Part shown: positions 17,537 to 25,198 of the stretch, one piece after another | How the letters are laid out: each line of letters begins with the position of its first letter | Numbering within the stretch: position 1 is the first letter of the stretch | Assembly: GCA_035319185.1 (NCBI GenBank) | Contig: DATHDF010000074.1 | Span: 124,001-188,000, forward strand | From: Fen-1308 sp035319185 | Lineage (GTDB): Bacteria; Nitrospirota; Thermodesulfovibrionia; Thermodesulfovibrionales; Dissulfurispiraceae | Direction of reading: 5' to 3' | Length of the DNA stretch: 64,000 bases | Notes under the pieces: model-generated | The model's input: the letters and a program-made list of their open reading frames with translations, nothing else | Databases searched by the model: none | Told to the model about the DNA's origin: nothing | Translations under genes and position numbers: made by a program

Positions 17537-17881
17537 TCAAAAAACCTCCATTTCGGTAATCATCAACTCGCGACCAGTACCAATCGTGTAGGAAAGACCG
17601 CCGCAGTGAGGGCAGCTCAGGACATAGCTCTCCTCAGTAGTGAAATCCGCTCCGCAGTCGTTGCAGTGTCCGCTTACCGGGACTTCCTCCACTTCGAGGG
17701 CTGCCTCAGAGGCGACCGTGCCATCCTTTAAAGCATTGAAGCCAAAAATCAAGGCATCCGACATAACCCCGGATGCCCTGCCGATCACTACCTTTATGCT
17801 CCCTATCCTGCTAAACCCCTTGCTGCTGCAATTCTCCAAAGCTACTTCCAGCAAACTCTGCGCTATCGACAACTCGTGCAT
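17537..17881 (-). CDS. hypA: Hydrogenase maturation nickel metallochaperone
   Basis: 114 aa. N-terminal MHELSIAQSLLEVAL carries the conserved MHE nickel-binding start. The zinc domain has two CxxC pairs, CNDC and CPHC. It is the nickel-binding partner of HypB and abuts hypB with no gap. It overlaps the stop of the upstream YtxH-type gene by one base (TAATG). No hydrogenase structural genes are in the window. Confidence 0.96.
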   Translation of the reverse strand: MHELSIAQSLLEVALENCSSKGFSRIGSIKVVIGRASGVMSDALIFGFNALKDGTVASEAALEVEEVPVSGHCNDCGADFTTEESYVLSCPHCGGLSYTIGTGRELMITEMEVF

Positions 17882-18189
17882 TATTCCTTGCCGACTTCTT
17901 TTTCGTACGCTTCCTTGCCGGCATCAACAGCGGCAGATATTGCAGATTTTTTTTCTTCGTACAAATCCTTGGCCATGTCTACGGTCGAAACCACCTTTTC
18001 CCTGGCGGTGCCCGCATAATCGTTTGCTCTTTCCTTCACGTCGTCAGCCAGCTCTCTGATCTTTCGCCTTGTTTCGGTGCCCGACTGAGGAGCCAGAAGG
18101 AGCGCCACCCCTGCCCCAACCATGCCGCCCAGGACGAAGGCGAGCAAAACCGACCCTGAACTGTACCCTTCGCAATCGTGATGGCTCAT
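17881..18189 (-). CDS. YtxH-domain protein
   Basis: 102 aa. An N-terminal membrane helix with glycine-rich LAFVLGGMVGAGVALLLAPQSG followed by TETRRKIRELADDVKERAND is the YtxH signature. The rest is an amphipathic helix rich in Lys, Glu and Ala. Such proteins are membrane-anchored and stress-related, of unknown mechanism. They usually travel with DUF948 proteins, as here (14-bp gap to the DUF948 gene upstream). Confidence 0.9.
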   Translation of the reverse strand: MSHHDCEGYSSGSVLLAFVLGGMVGAGVALLLAPQSGTETRRKIRELADDVKERANDYAGTAREKVVSTVDMAKDLYEEKKSAISAAVDAGKEAYEKEVGKE

Positions 18190-18203
18190 AAATTGTTCCT
18201 CCT

Positions 18204-18602
18204 CTACTTGTGATGCTTCATTAAAACGCCAAGCGCCGTTTGAATCCCGACCATTACGCCCCTGCTCCTGGCCGATACCTGTTCGCGGACATCGCCTATT
18301 ATCATGCTGACCGCGCGCACGTTAGCTGCGACATCGGAGACAGACTCGGACACTTCCCTGACGCTGCCGGTTACTGCTCCGATATCATCGGTGATGGTTC
18401 TGACGCTTTTCAGCGTCAGCTCAGTTTCTTCCAGCAAAGGCCTTATTCTCTCGTCAGTCGTCCGGATAAATTCATTAACTGCCACTGCCGTCTTCTTGAT
18501 CTGGATAGATGAATAAATAAGGAAAAAAAGGGCGGCCAGAAAAGTAATGATCACGATGAAGAACCCTGCGGCCAGCAGTAATGTCCAGTCTTGCCCCCCC
18601 AT
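18204..18602 (-). CDS. DUF948-domain membrane protein
   Basis: 132 aa. One N-terminal membrane helix (LLAAGFFIVIITFLAALFFLIY) is followed by a long amphipathic coiled helix with repeated hydrophobic heptads (IKKTAVAVNEFIRTTDERIRPLLEET and VRTITDDIGAVTGSV). This resembles the DUF948 family and the helical part of methyl-accepting proteins. Function unknown; probably works with the YtxH protein encoded next. Confidence 0.87.
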   Translation of the reverse strand: MGGQDWTLLLAAGFFIVIITFLAALFFLIYSSIQIKKTAVAVNEFIRTTDERIRPLLEETELTLKSVRTITDDIGAVTGSVREVSESVSDVAANVRAVSMIIGDVREQVSARSRGVMVGIQTALGVLMKHHK

Positions 18603-18713
18603 TCGACTCCCCCTTAATTAATATTTAAAAGATGAAAACAGCCTGCCGAAAAGTTATATAAAGTATATATTAACGCCTCTTAAGATACAAGCGACTTTCA
18701 ATGCAGAAAGCCC

Positions 18714-19286
18714 CTATTGCCCTGGTTTCAGTTGTCTGTAAACGTGGACTATCCGCTGCATGACTGTAAAATGGCTCAGCACAAAAATAAGTATGATGCA
18801 TGGGAAGAGCAGGCCCGATATGCAACCCAGGGCAAGAAGTATAACCCTTTCAGGCCTCTCCATGATGCCTACCTTGCACTCAACGCCCAGCGCCTCAGCC
18901 CGCGCCCTGGCATAGCTTATCACAAGAGATCCGACAATGCTTCCAACCGACAGAAGGGCCCCCGCCGGACTGCCCGCCTTGTAGAAGAACCATGTCACTC
19001 CTATAAAGAGAAGGGAATCGGCGTACCTGTCGAGGGTGGAATCCAGAAACGCGCCGAACCTGGTGCGTTTGCCGTTGGTGCGCGCGATCAGGCCGTCAAG
19101 CATGTCGAAGGCCCCGCCGACAAGGATCATAAGGCCTCCGAAGCTCAGATCCAATGGGATAATGGCTGCGGCGATGGCGGTCACCACCAGACCTGCAATT
19201 GTAATTACGTTGGGATCAAAAGGTATCCGCTTTGCCAATGGGGCCAATGGCTTGTCGAGGAAGTGTCCGAACCAGGCACTGAGCAA
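18714..19286 (-). CDS. CDP-alcohol phosphatidyltransferase (phosphatidylinositol-phosphate synthase-like)
   Basis: 190 aa with five to six membrane helices. The complete CDP-alcohol transferase signature is at about 55-85: DMLDGLIAR, eight residues, then GAFLDSTLDRYAD, i.e. D-x2-DG-x2-AR-x8-G-x3-D-x3-D. The gene starts with TTG directly after the stop of inositol-3-phosphate synthase. That coupling supports transfer of inositol-1-phosphate onto CDP-diacylglycerol or CDP-archaeol-type lipid, as in phosphatidylinositol-phosphate synthases. Phosphatidylglycerophosphate synthase is the alternative. Confidence 0.88.
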   Translation of the reverse strand: MLSAWFGHFLDKPLAPLAKRIPFDPNVITIAGLVVTAIAAAIIPLDLSFGGLMILVGGAFDMLDGLIARTNGKRTRFGAFLDSTLDRYADSLLFIGVTWFFYKAGSPAGALLSVGSIVGSLVISYARARAEALGVECKVGIMERPERVILLALGCISGLLFPCIILIFVLSHFTVMQRIVHVYRQLKPGQ

Positions 19287-20390
19287 TTACCTCTCCCTTT
19301 TGGCGGCAATGAACTCTTCGACCATCTCCCTCGCCTCTTCATCGGGATGCTGAACCAGAGGGTGCTTCATGAAGTATGACGATGGAGAGAGCAGAGCGCC
19401 CCCTATGCCCCTGTCACGGGCAAGTTTGCAGCAGCGAATCGCATCGATCACCACGCCGCCGCTGTTCGGAGAATCTTCAACCGAAAGGCGCAGCTCCACG
19501 TTCATCGGGACATTTCCGAAACCCTGACCTTCCATCCTGATAAAGCATACCTTGTTGTCGTTGAGCCACGGCACAAAATCCGAAGGCCCTATATGGACGT
19601 CTTCCGGGCTGAGTCCGTGGCTGATCTGCGAAGTCACTGCCTCCGTCTTGGATATCTTCTTCGACTTCAACCTCGAATGGTTCAGCATGTTCAGGAAGTC
19701 GGTATTTCCGCCCACATTGAGCTGATATGTATGATTTACCTTTACTCCCCGGTCCATAAACAGCTTCGAAAGCATACGATGTATGATGGTGGCGCCTATC
19801 TGCGACTTGACGTCGTCTCCGATAATCGGAATGCCCTTTTCTTCAAACCGCTTTATCCACTCTTTGTCGGAGGCGATAAACACGGGGATGCAGTTCACCA
19901 GCGAAACACCGGCATCAAGACAGGCTGCCGCATAGAACTTGGTGGCATTTTCGGAGCCCACAGGAAGGTAACTCACCAGGATGTCCGCCCTGCTGTCTTT
20001 CAGCACCCCCGGAACATCACACGGTTTTTCATCGGCGACTATGAATCTTCTGTCATCAGGGTAATCAGCCATATGCGAAGCTACGCCGTCATGGACCTCT
20101 CCCATTTTTACCTCTACTGGGAAGTCGGGAAGCTGCGGAAAAAAAACCTTTGTGCAATTGGGCCTGGCGAAGAGCGCCTCCTTCAGCGGCTTGTTCACCT
20201 TGCGCTTATCAATGTCGAAGGCTGCCACAACTTCTATATCGCCGGGCACATATCCGCCGAGACTGTAATGCATCAGACCGCTTGATCCTTCTGCTGCGCC
20301 CTGCCCGATATGCTTGTAATATTCGATGCCCTGCACAAGTGAACTCGCACAATTGCCTACGCCGGCAATTGCAATCCGAATCTTGGCCAT
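19287..20390 (-). CDS. ino1: Inositol-3-phosphate synthase
   Basis: 367 aa. The NAD-binding start is IRIAIAGVGNCASSLVQGIEYY; other family segments include GDIEVVAAFDID, LPVGSENATKFYAAACLDAG, IPIIGDDVKSQIGATIIHR, TYQLNVGGNTDFLNM and SDFVPWLNDNKVCFI. It converts glucose-6-phosphate to 1L-myo-inositol-1-phosphate. It lies between hsp20 (4-bp gap) and the CDP-alcohol transferase (no gap), indicating a dedicated inositol-lipid pathway. Confidence 0.96.
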   Translation of the reverse strand: MAKIRIAIAGVGNCASSLVQGIEYYKHIGQGAAEGSSGLMHYSLGGYVPGDIEVVAAFDIDKRKVNKPLKEALFARPNCTKVFFPQLPDFPVEVKMGEVHDGVASHMADYPDDRRFIVADEKPCDVPGVLKDSRADILVSYLPVGSENATKFYAAACLDAGVSLVNCIPVFIASDKEWIKRFEEKGIPIIGDDVKSQIGATIIHRMLSKLFMDRGVKVNHTYQLNVGGNTDFLNMLNHSRLKSKKISKTEAVTSQISHGLSPEDVHIGPSDFVPWLNDNKVCFIRMEGQGFGNVPMNVELRLSVEDSPNSGGVVIDAIRCCKLARDRGIGGALLSPSSYFMKHPLVQHPDEEAREMVEEFIAAKRER

Positions 20391-20394
20391 TATG

Positions 20395-20823
20395 TCAATC
20401 TCCTTTGATCTCTATGCGTCTGGATGATGATTCGCCGGATTTCTTGCGCAGAGTAACATTTAGGATGCCGTCTTTTAGTGTCGCCCTGATTTCATCCTTA
20501 TCAACGACCTCCGGCAGCGAAAAACCCCTTGAAAACCGTCCGTAGCAGCGTTCGACCTGATGATAGTGCCTTCCTTCTCTAAGCAGGCGCCTCTCGCCGC
20601 TGATCTTAAGGTAGTCGCCCTGGACATTGATATCTATGTCCCCTTCCCGGACGTCCGGCAAATCCGCCTTTAGCACGAACATGTCCGGCGTTTCATAGAT
20701 GTCGACAACCGGCACCCAGCCGACCGACGACTCGCACTGCGACCTTTCGTGTGCGCTTTCGAAGATCTTGCCGATCCGCTCCCTTAATGCAAATATGTCC
20801 TCTAATGGGTCACGCTTGTCCAT
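20395..20823 (-). CDS. Hsp20/alpha-crystallin small heat-shock protein
   Basis: 142 aa. The alpha-crystallin domain covers about 45-135: VDIYETPDMFVLKADLPDV, DINVQGDYLKISGER, the CYGRFSRGFSLPEVVD segment, and IRATLKDGILNVTLRK with the G-I/V-L motif. C-terminal I-x-I is RIEIKGD-like. It is a holdase chaperone. It is the first gene of the run into ino1 and has a good sigma-70 promoter upstream. Confidence 0.95.
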   Translation of the reverse strand: MDKRDPLEDIFALRERIGKIFESAHERSQCESSVGWVPVVDIYETPDMFVLKADLPDVREGDIDINVQGDYLKISGERRLLREGRHYHQVERCYGRFSRGFSLPEVVDKDEIRATLKDGILNVTLRKKSGESSSRRIEIKGD

Positions 20824-20853
20824 CTGGATATCCGGCTGCGAAACAAACAGAAT

Positions 20854-20883
20854 TTTATAAATTAATATACGGCTTTATGTCAA
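20854..20883 (-). promoter_or_regulatory. Sigma-70-type promoter of the hsp20-ino1 operon
   Basis: On the minus strand a perfect -35 TTGACA (20883-20878), an 18-bp spacer and -10 TATAAA (20859-20854) lie about 30 bp upstream of the hsp20 ATG. No CIRCE inverted repeat was seen. Confidence 0.6.
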
Positions 20884-20936
20884 GCACAATCAGGGCAAAC
20901 CGCTTTCCGACCCTTACATCCTGATCGTTCATGGAA

Positions 20937-21695
20937 TTATAATCCCTTTCCGCTTATTCCGGCAAACGCATCCGATTTCAGCGGGCGAGCAAGGATATAA
21001 CGCAGATGGGAATCCATCAGAGCTGTCATCTCCGAGATCAGCGATTCAGGGGCTTTCACCCTGTCAATGGTTTCAAAGCGCCACTGAGCTATACTCCCGT
21101 AGAATTTCAGCGAGCTGCCGGATACCAACACAGCATCCGCGCTGTCGCTCCTGCAGGATGGGCATATCAAAGCCCCTTGCGAAGCATAAAACCTGTTGCC
21201 GTTAACCGTCGTGGGCCTGGCACCGCACCGTCCGCAGGCGTCAAGCTTCGGCAGGTATCCTGTAAGTTGTAAAAAGCGTATCTTGCAGAAAAGGAAATGC
21301 AGGTCGCTGCGGCTGCCGGGCTGAAGCTTCGACAGCATCCTCAGCAGTAACGCGAACATATCAGCGCTGGGCTCCCTTTCAGGAAGAAAGTGAATTATCA
21401 GCTCCAGTATCTCGGACAGACGGACAAAGCAGTTATAATCTTCCCGAAGCGCATGAAATGGAGTCACTATGTCCGACTGGGTAAGCCTCGGAAGGCCGGC
21501 ATCTTCCCTGCCGATAAATGATATCTTCGCATACGTTAGCGGTTCGAGACTGCTGCCAAACCTGCTTTTTGTCTTGCGCGGACTCTTGGCAAAGGCCTTG
21601 ACGAGGCCGCAGTCGCTGGTAAGATATGTGACTATAAGATCGGCTTCGCCGTAGACCTGGCTCTTTAAGACGATCCCTTCTGTGCGGGTAAGCAA
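20937..21695 (-). CDS. recO: DNA repair protein RecO
   Basis: 252 aa from a TTG just after the stop of the upstream nuclease gene; an ATG 16 codons further upstream is possible but would overlap that gene. The OB-fold start TEGIVLKSQVYGEADLIVTYL is typical. The zinc motif is CGRC then CPSC (about 145-180). The middle contains FVRLSEILELIIHFLPE. RecO loads RecA onto SSB-coated DNA with RecR in the RecFOR pathway. Confidence 0.92.
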   Translation of the reverse strand: MLTRTEGIVLKSQVYGEADLIVTYLTSDCGLVKAFAKSPRKTKSRFGSSLEPLTYAKISFIGREDAGLPRLTQSDIVTPFHALREDYNCFVRLSEILELIIHFLPEREPSADMFALLLRMLSKLQPGSRSDLHFLFCKIRFLQLTGYLPKLDACGRCGARPTTVNGNRFYASQGALICPSCRSDSADAVLVSGSSLKFYGSIAQWRFETIDRVKAPESLISEMTALMDSHLRYILARPLKSDAFAGISGKGL

Positions 21696-21697
21696 GG

Positions 21698-22150
21698 CTA
21701 CATTATATTCCCGAAATCCTCGGGCTTCAGGTTCTTGAGCCACTCCTCAAGTTCGTCGGCCTTTCTGACCTCAAGGACATCTTCCTCTACAAATATGGGG
21801 ACCTGCACCCTCAGCGCAACCGCAACGGCATCAGATGGCCTGGAATCAATCGTCACCTCTTTGCTGCCGTCGGTAACATGGATGAGAGCGTAATATGTAT
21901 TTTCGATAATCTCGGTGATTACGACGCGCGTCGCCTTAACATCCAGCGCATCGAGCAGATTCTTTACAAGATCGTGCGTAAGCGGCCTGGGCGTGATCAC
22001 CTTGCCGAGCGCAAGTGCTATAGAGTCGGCCTCGGGCTTTCCGATCCAGATCGGCAGAGTACCGTTGCCGTCCACCTGCTGCAGAAGCAGGATATACATT
22101 CCGCTCCTGGGGTCGAAAAGAAGCCCTTCCACTTTCATCTGTATCAGCAT
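21698..22150 (-). CDS. Bifunctional nuclease-family protein (DUF151)
   Basis: 150 aa. The DUF151/BFN core is clear: LLQQVDGNGTLPIWIGKPEADSI, the PRPLTHDLVKNLLDALD segment, ENTYYALIHV and SRPSDAVAVALRVQVPIFV. It has proven DNase/RNase activity in some homologues. Its ATG overlaps the stop of era by one base, making an era-bfn-recO operon. Confidence 0.93.
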   Translation of the reverse strand: MLIQMKVEGLLFDPRSGMYILLLQQVDGNGTLPIWIGKPEADSIALALGKVITPRPLTHDLVKNLLDALDVKATRVVITEIIENTYYALIHVTDGSKEVTIDSRPSDAVAVALRVQVPIFVEEDVLEVRKADELEEWLKNLKPEDFGNIM

Positions 22151-23034
22151 TATCTGAACCCAAGCTCCCTTAATGTGCCTTCATCGCTGCGCCAGTCCTT
22201 CCTGACCTTGACCCACAACTCAAGATAGACCCTCGTCCCCAGGAGGCCTTCTATGTCCAGCCTCGCCTGGCTGCCGATGGACTTCAGGCGCGATCCATGC
22301 CGTCCTATTATAATACCCTTCTGCCCGTCTCTTTCAATATAAATGTTTGCCCTGATAAAGACAACTCCTTCTTCCCTCTCGGTCCATTCCTCGACCTCGA
22401 CTGCCGAAGAATACGGCACCTCTTCCCTGGTCGCCTCAATGACCTTTTCCCTGATAATCTCGGACACCATGAAACGCTCCATCTGGTCCGTTACCATGTC
22501 GTCGGGATAAAGCCTGGGGCCCTCCGGCAGATACTTTTCGATTGTCCCTGCAAGCATATCGAGGCCATCAGTCCTGAGCGCGGACACGGGCATGATCTCA
22601 GCAAAGGGATGAAGCCTTCGGTATGCATCGATTACCGGCAGAAGCTCCGGTTTCTTTACGGTATCCACCTTGTTGACAAGGAGGAATATCGGCTTTCCGG
22701 ACTGCCTGATCTTTTCGAGCACGAACAGGTCCCCCTTGCCCGGCGGCTCAGGGGCAACCATGAAGAGTATTATATCGACCTCTTCGAGGGACTCGTAGGC
22801 GAGGCGGTTCATCTCCTCTCCGAGTCTCTGCTGCGGTTTGTGAATGCCCGGGGTATCCATGAAGATTATCTGCGCTCCAGGAAGTGTCTTGATCCCGGTG
22901 ATCCTGTTCCTGGTGGTCTGGGGTTTCGGCGTCACGATGGCGATCTTTTCGCCGACGATTGCATTGAGGAGCGTAGACTTGCCGACGTTGGGCCTGCCGA
23001 CGATCAACACATAGCCGCTGCGGAATTTGTCCAT
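22150..23034 (-). CDS. era: GTPase Era
   Basis: 294 aa. G1 GRPNVGKSTLLNAIVG, G2 TTRNRITG, G3 DTPGIHKP, G4 NKVD and G5 SAL are complete, followed by the C-terminal KH domain (EEVPYSSAVEVEEW, IIGRHGSRLKSIGSQARLDIE). Era assists 16S rRNA maturation and 30S assembly. It is 3 bp downstream of the aminotransferase gene and upstream of the nuclease-recO pair. Confidence 0.97.
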   Translation of the reverse strand: MDKFRSGYVLIVGRPNVGKSTLLNAIVGEKIAIVTPKPQTTRNRITGIKTLPGAQIIFMDTPGIHKPQQRLGEEMNRLAYESLEEVDIILFMVAPEPPGKGDLFVLEKIRQSGKPIFLLVNKVDTVKKPELLPVIDAYRRLHPFAEIMPVSALRTDGLDMLAGTIEKYLPEGPRLYPDDMVTDQMERFMVSEIIREKVIEATREEVPYSSAVEVEEWTEREEGVVFIRANIYIERDGQKGIIIGRHGSRLKSIGSQARLDIEGLLGTRVYLELWVKVRKDWRSDEGTLRELGFR

Positions 23035-23037
23035 CGG

Positions 23038-24228
23038 TTATTTCAGGCGCGAAACCGCTTCCCTGATACGTACAAGGGCCTTCTCGATATTCTCCATCGA
23101 CGTAGCATAGGAAATCCTGATGTAATTGTCGTTGCCGAACGCTTCGCCGTGCACCAGCGCTACCTTCGCCTCTTCCAGCAGATAGATGGCCAGGTCCAGC
23201 GAAGAGTTGATCTGCCTCTGACCTGCCTTTCTGCCGTAGAGCGCCGATACATTCGGGAATGCGTAAAAAGCCCCCGTAGGCGGCAGGCAAGTAATGCCCT
23301 CTATGCTGTTAAGGCCATCCACCAGATACCGGCGCCTCTTGTCAAACTCGGCGCGCATCGTGCCTATAAAATCCTGGGGGCCGGTAAGGGCTGCTACGGC
23401 TGCCTTCTGCGCTATCGAATTCGGGTTGGACGTAGACTGACTCTGGATGTTGGTCATCGCTTTTATGATCTCCCTGGGCCCTGCGGCATAGCCGATGCGC
23501 CAGCCCGTCATGGCATGGGACTTGGACAAGGCATTGACGGTAATCGTCCTGGACTTCATCCCCTTGTGCAAAGAGGCGATGCTGATGTGCTCGTGGCCGT
23601 CATATACCAGCTTCTCATAGACCTCGTCGGAAATGACGTAGATATCGTCACGCATGGCGGTGTCGGCAATCGATTCCAGAGTCTTCCTGTCATAAACAAA
23701 GCCAGTCGGATTCGAAGGCGAATTGAGTATCAATGCCTTTGTCCTTCGCGCCAGCTTTTCTCTCAGCGCATCGGGCTTCAGCATGAAATTGTCCGACTCG
23801 AAAGTAGGCACAAAAACAGGGACTGCGTCATTCAGCAGCACCTGATCGGGATACGAAACCCAGTAAGGCGAAGGTATCAGCACCTCGCTGCCAGGGCCGT
23901 ACAAAGCCTGCGCAATGTTATAAAGCGAATGCTTGGCGCCGCAGGAGACGATGATTTCATCCCTCTCGTATTGGATGCCGTTATCATTTCTGAGCTTGTC
24001 TATGATGGCATCCTTGAGGGGGTCGATGCCGCCGACTGCGGTATACTTAGTAAACCCATCGCGGATCGCCCTGACCGCAGCCTCTTTGACGTGGTCAGGC
24101 GTGTCGAAGTCGGGCTCTCCGACCCCGAAATTCACTATATCTATTCCTTCGGCCTTCATGGCCTTTGCCTTCGTGTCCATGGCCAATGTTGCTGACGGCT
24201 TTATCTTGATCGCTCTCTCTGAAAGCAC
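23038..24228 (-). CDS. aspC: Class I/II PLP-dependent aminotransferase (aspartate type)
   Basis: 396 aa from a GTG six bases after GGGGGAT; ATG codons 8 and 14 codons upstream have no such site. Fold-type I landmarks are SCGAKHSLYNIAQAL, NSPSNPTGFVY, the YVISDEVYEKLVYDG strand, PLP lysine in NALSKSHAMTGWRIGY, and the C-terminal YIRISYATSMENIEKAL. The sequence fits the bacterial aspartate aminotransferase 1-gamma group, which also accepts prephenate in some species. It heads the era-bfn-recO operon. Confidence 0.92.
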   Translation of the reverse strand: MLSERAIKIKPSATLAMDTKAKAMKAEGIDIVNFGVGEPDFDTPDHVKEAAVRAIRDGFTKYTAVGGIDPLKDAIIDKLRNDNGIQYERDEIIVSCGAKHSLYNIAQALYGPGSEVLIPSPYWVSYPDQVLLNDAVPVFVPTFESDNFMLKPDALREKLARRTKALILNSPSNPTGFVYDRKTLESIADTAMRDDIYVISDEVYEKLVYDGHEHISIASLHKGMKSRTITVNALSKSHAMTGWRIGYAAGPREIIKAMTNIQSQSTSNPNSIAQKAAVAALTGPQDFIGTMRAEFDKRRRYLVDGLNSIEGITCLPPTGAFYAFPNVSALYGRKAGQRQINSSLDLAIYLLEEAKVALVHGEAFGNDNYIRISYATSMENIEKALVRIREAVSRLK

Positions 24229-24340
24229 TGGAATCCCCCTTGGTAATGGCATCTTGATATCGCCGAACAATCTGTATTATACCCGATTTATCCGTCCGTC
24301 TTCCGCGCACAGGACAAGCCTGAGGCATGCTGATCCGAAT

Positions 24341-24646
24341 TTAATGTTTGCGATGGATCTCGGATTCGAAAAAAAGGGCTTTGGAAGAGACTACAGCATC
24401 GGTGAGCTTTTTCCTGCCGCTCATGAGGAGCCGGTGCACCGTCCCGCGCGAAATACCCATGCGCCTTCCGGCCTCTTCCTGCGTCAGGTCTTCGAGATCG
24501 CAGAGTCTGAGGGCCTCGATCTCATCCCTGTAGATGGTAATGTGCTTCAGCTGCCCCATAGGGATGCCGGACGGCTTGAAGATATGCCCCTTCAGCTTGC
24601 TGAAGGGGCACTCGCACATCCTTGGCTTTTTGTGACGAGGCGACAT
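24341..24646 (-). CDS. DUF134 helix-turn-helix protein
   Basis: 101 aa. N-terminal basic CP-containing stretch (RHKKPRMCECPF), FKPSGIPMGQLKHITIYRDEIEALRL, then a sigma-70 region-4-like HTH: LTQEEAGRRMGISRGTVHRLL. This is the DUF134 family, usually coupled with NifX/NifB-type iron-molybdenum cofactor-binding proteins, as here (20-bp gap). It is probably a transcriptional regulator. Confidence 0.9.
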   Translation of the reverse strand: MSPRHKKPRMCECPFSKLKGHIFKPSGIPMGQLKHITIYRDEIEALRLCDLEDLTQEEAGRRMGISRGTVHRLLMSGRKKLTDAVVSSKALFFESEIHRKH

Positions 24647-24666
24647 GCCTCTATTTTAACTGAAAA

Positions 24667-25050
24667 TTAGTTGTGGTGGGCGCAACCGCCGTCGCTGTGC
24701 CCCCCGCAGCATTGCTGAAGCGTGAGCACAGGGAGTGAGTCCCTCTTCAAGAGGGATAAATTCTCGGCAACCGTGGGCGCCATTGCCTTGTAAACCGATA
24801 TGCCCAGCTGATTGAGTTTGCTGAGCGCGCCTGCGCCGATTCCTCCGACCACAATTGCATCGACCTTGGCGCCGCTCAGCGCATTCATCGGATTGCAGGC
24901 GCCATGCACATGATGAATGTCGCGGTTATTGATCACGCCGACCTCATTTGTGTCCGTATCAATTACGACAAATGACGGCGCAGAGCCGAAATGGTTGAAT
25001 ACAGCGCTGTTGACGCCTGTAGCATGTTCTGTGGGAAAACAGATTTTCAT
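24667..25050 (-). CDS. NifX/NifB-type dinitrogenase iron-molybdenum cofactor-binding-family protein
   Basis: 127 aa. The family core is KICFPTEHATGVNSAVFNHFGSAP, VINNRDIHHVHGACNPM, VDAIVVGGIGAGALSKL and GISVYKA. The C-terminus has a CCGGHSDGGCAHH motif rich in Cys and His, which may bind a metal or Fe-S cluster. In non-nitrogen-fixers these small proteins are cluster-binding or trafficking proteins of unclear role. Encoded 20 bp upstream of the DUF134 gene. Confidence 0.9.
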   Translation of the reverse strand: MKICFPTEHATGVNSAVFNHFGSAPSFVVIDTDTNEVGVINNRDIHHVHGACNPMNALSGAKVDAIVVGGIGAGALSKLNQLGISVYKAMAPTVAENLSLLKRDSLPVLTLQQCCGGHSDGGCAHHN

Positions 25051-25072
25051 AAAACAGTACCTCCGGTTATTT

Positions 25073-25086
25073 TGTGCATATGCACA
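25073..25086. promoter_or_regulatory. 14-bp perfect palindrome upstream of the NifX-like gene
   Basis: TGTGCATATGCACA, a perfect dyad 23 bp upstream of the NifX-like ATG and within the divergent region to metY. Its position suits an operator, for example for the adjacent DUF134 regulator. Confidence 0.4.
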
Positions 25087-25137
25087 TTTTATCGATCACC
25101 GGACCCCCTTGTCAAGTTAATTTTTGGCAAACCCGGT

Positions 25138-25165
25138 TTGATATACGCGACTTTACCTTTATCAT
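25138..25165 (+). promoter_or_regulatory. Probable sigma-70 promoter of metY
   Basis: TTGATA (25138-25143), 16-bp spacer, TATCAT (25160-25165), about 34 bp before the metY ATG, which has AAGGAGGAAAGAGGC upstream. No SAM riboswitch is visible in the short leader. Confidence 0.45.
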
Positions 25166-25198
25166 GAAACAAGCTTCCGCTATAAGGAGGAAAGAGGC

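Noticed and set aside
22297..24195. Very long open frame (632 codons) on the plus strand
   Set aside because: It lies antisense to era and the aminotransferase gene, both with complete family motifs. Its product is Arg/His/Leu-rich with no domain, a shadow of codon bias.
25087..25198. SAM riboswitch before metY
   Set aside because: The leader from the predicted promoter to the ATG is under 40 nt and shows no SAM-box helices.
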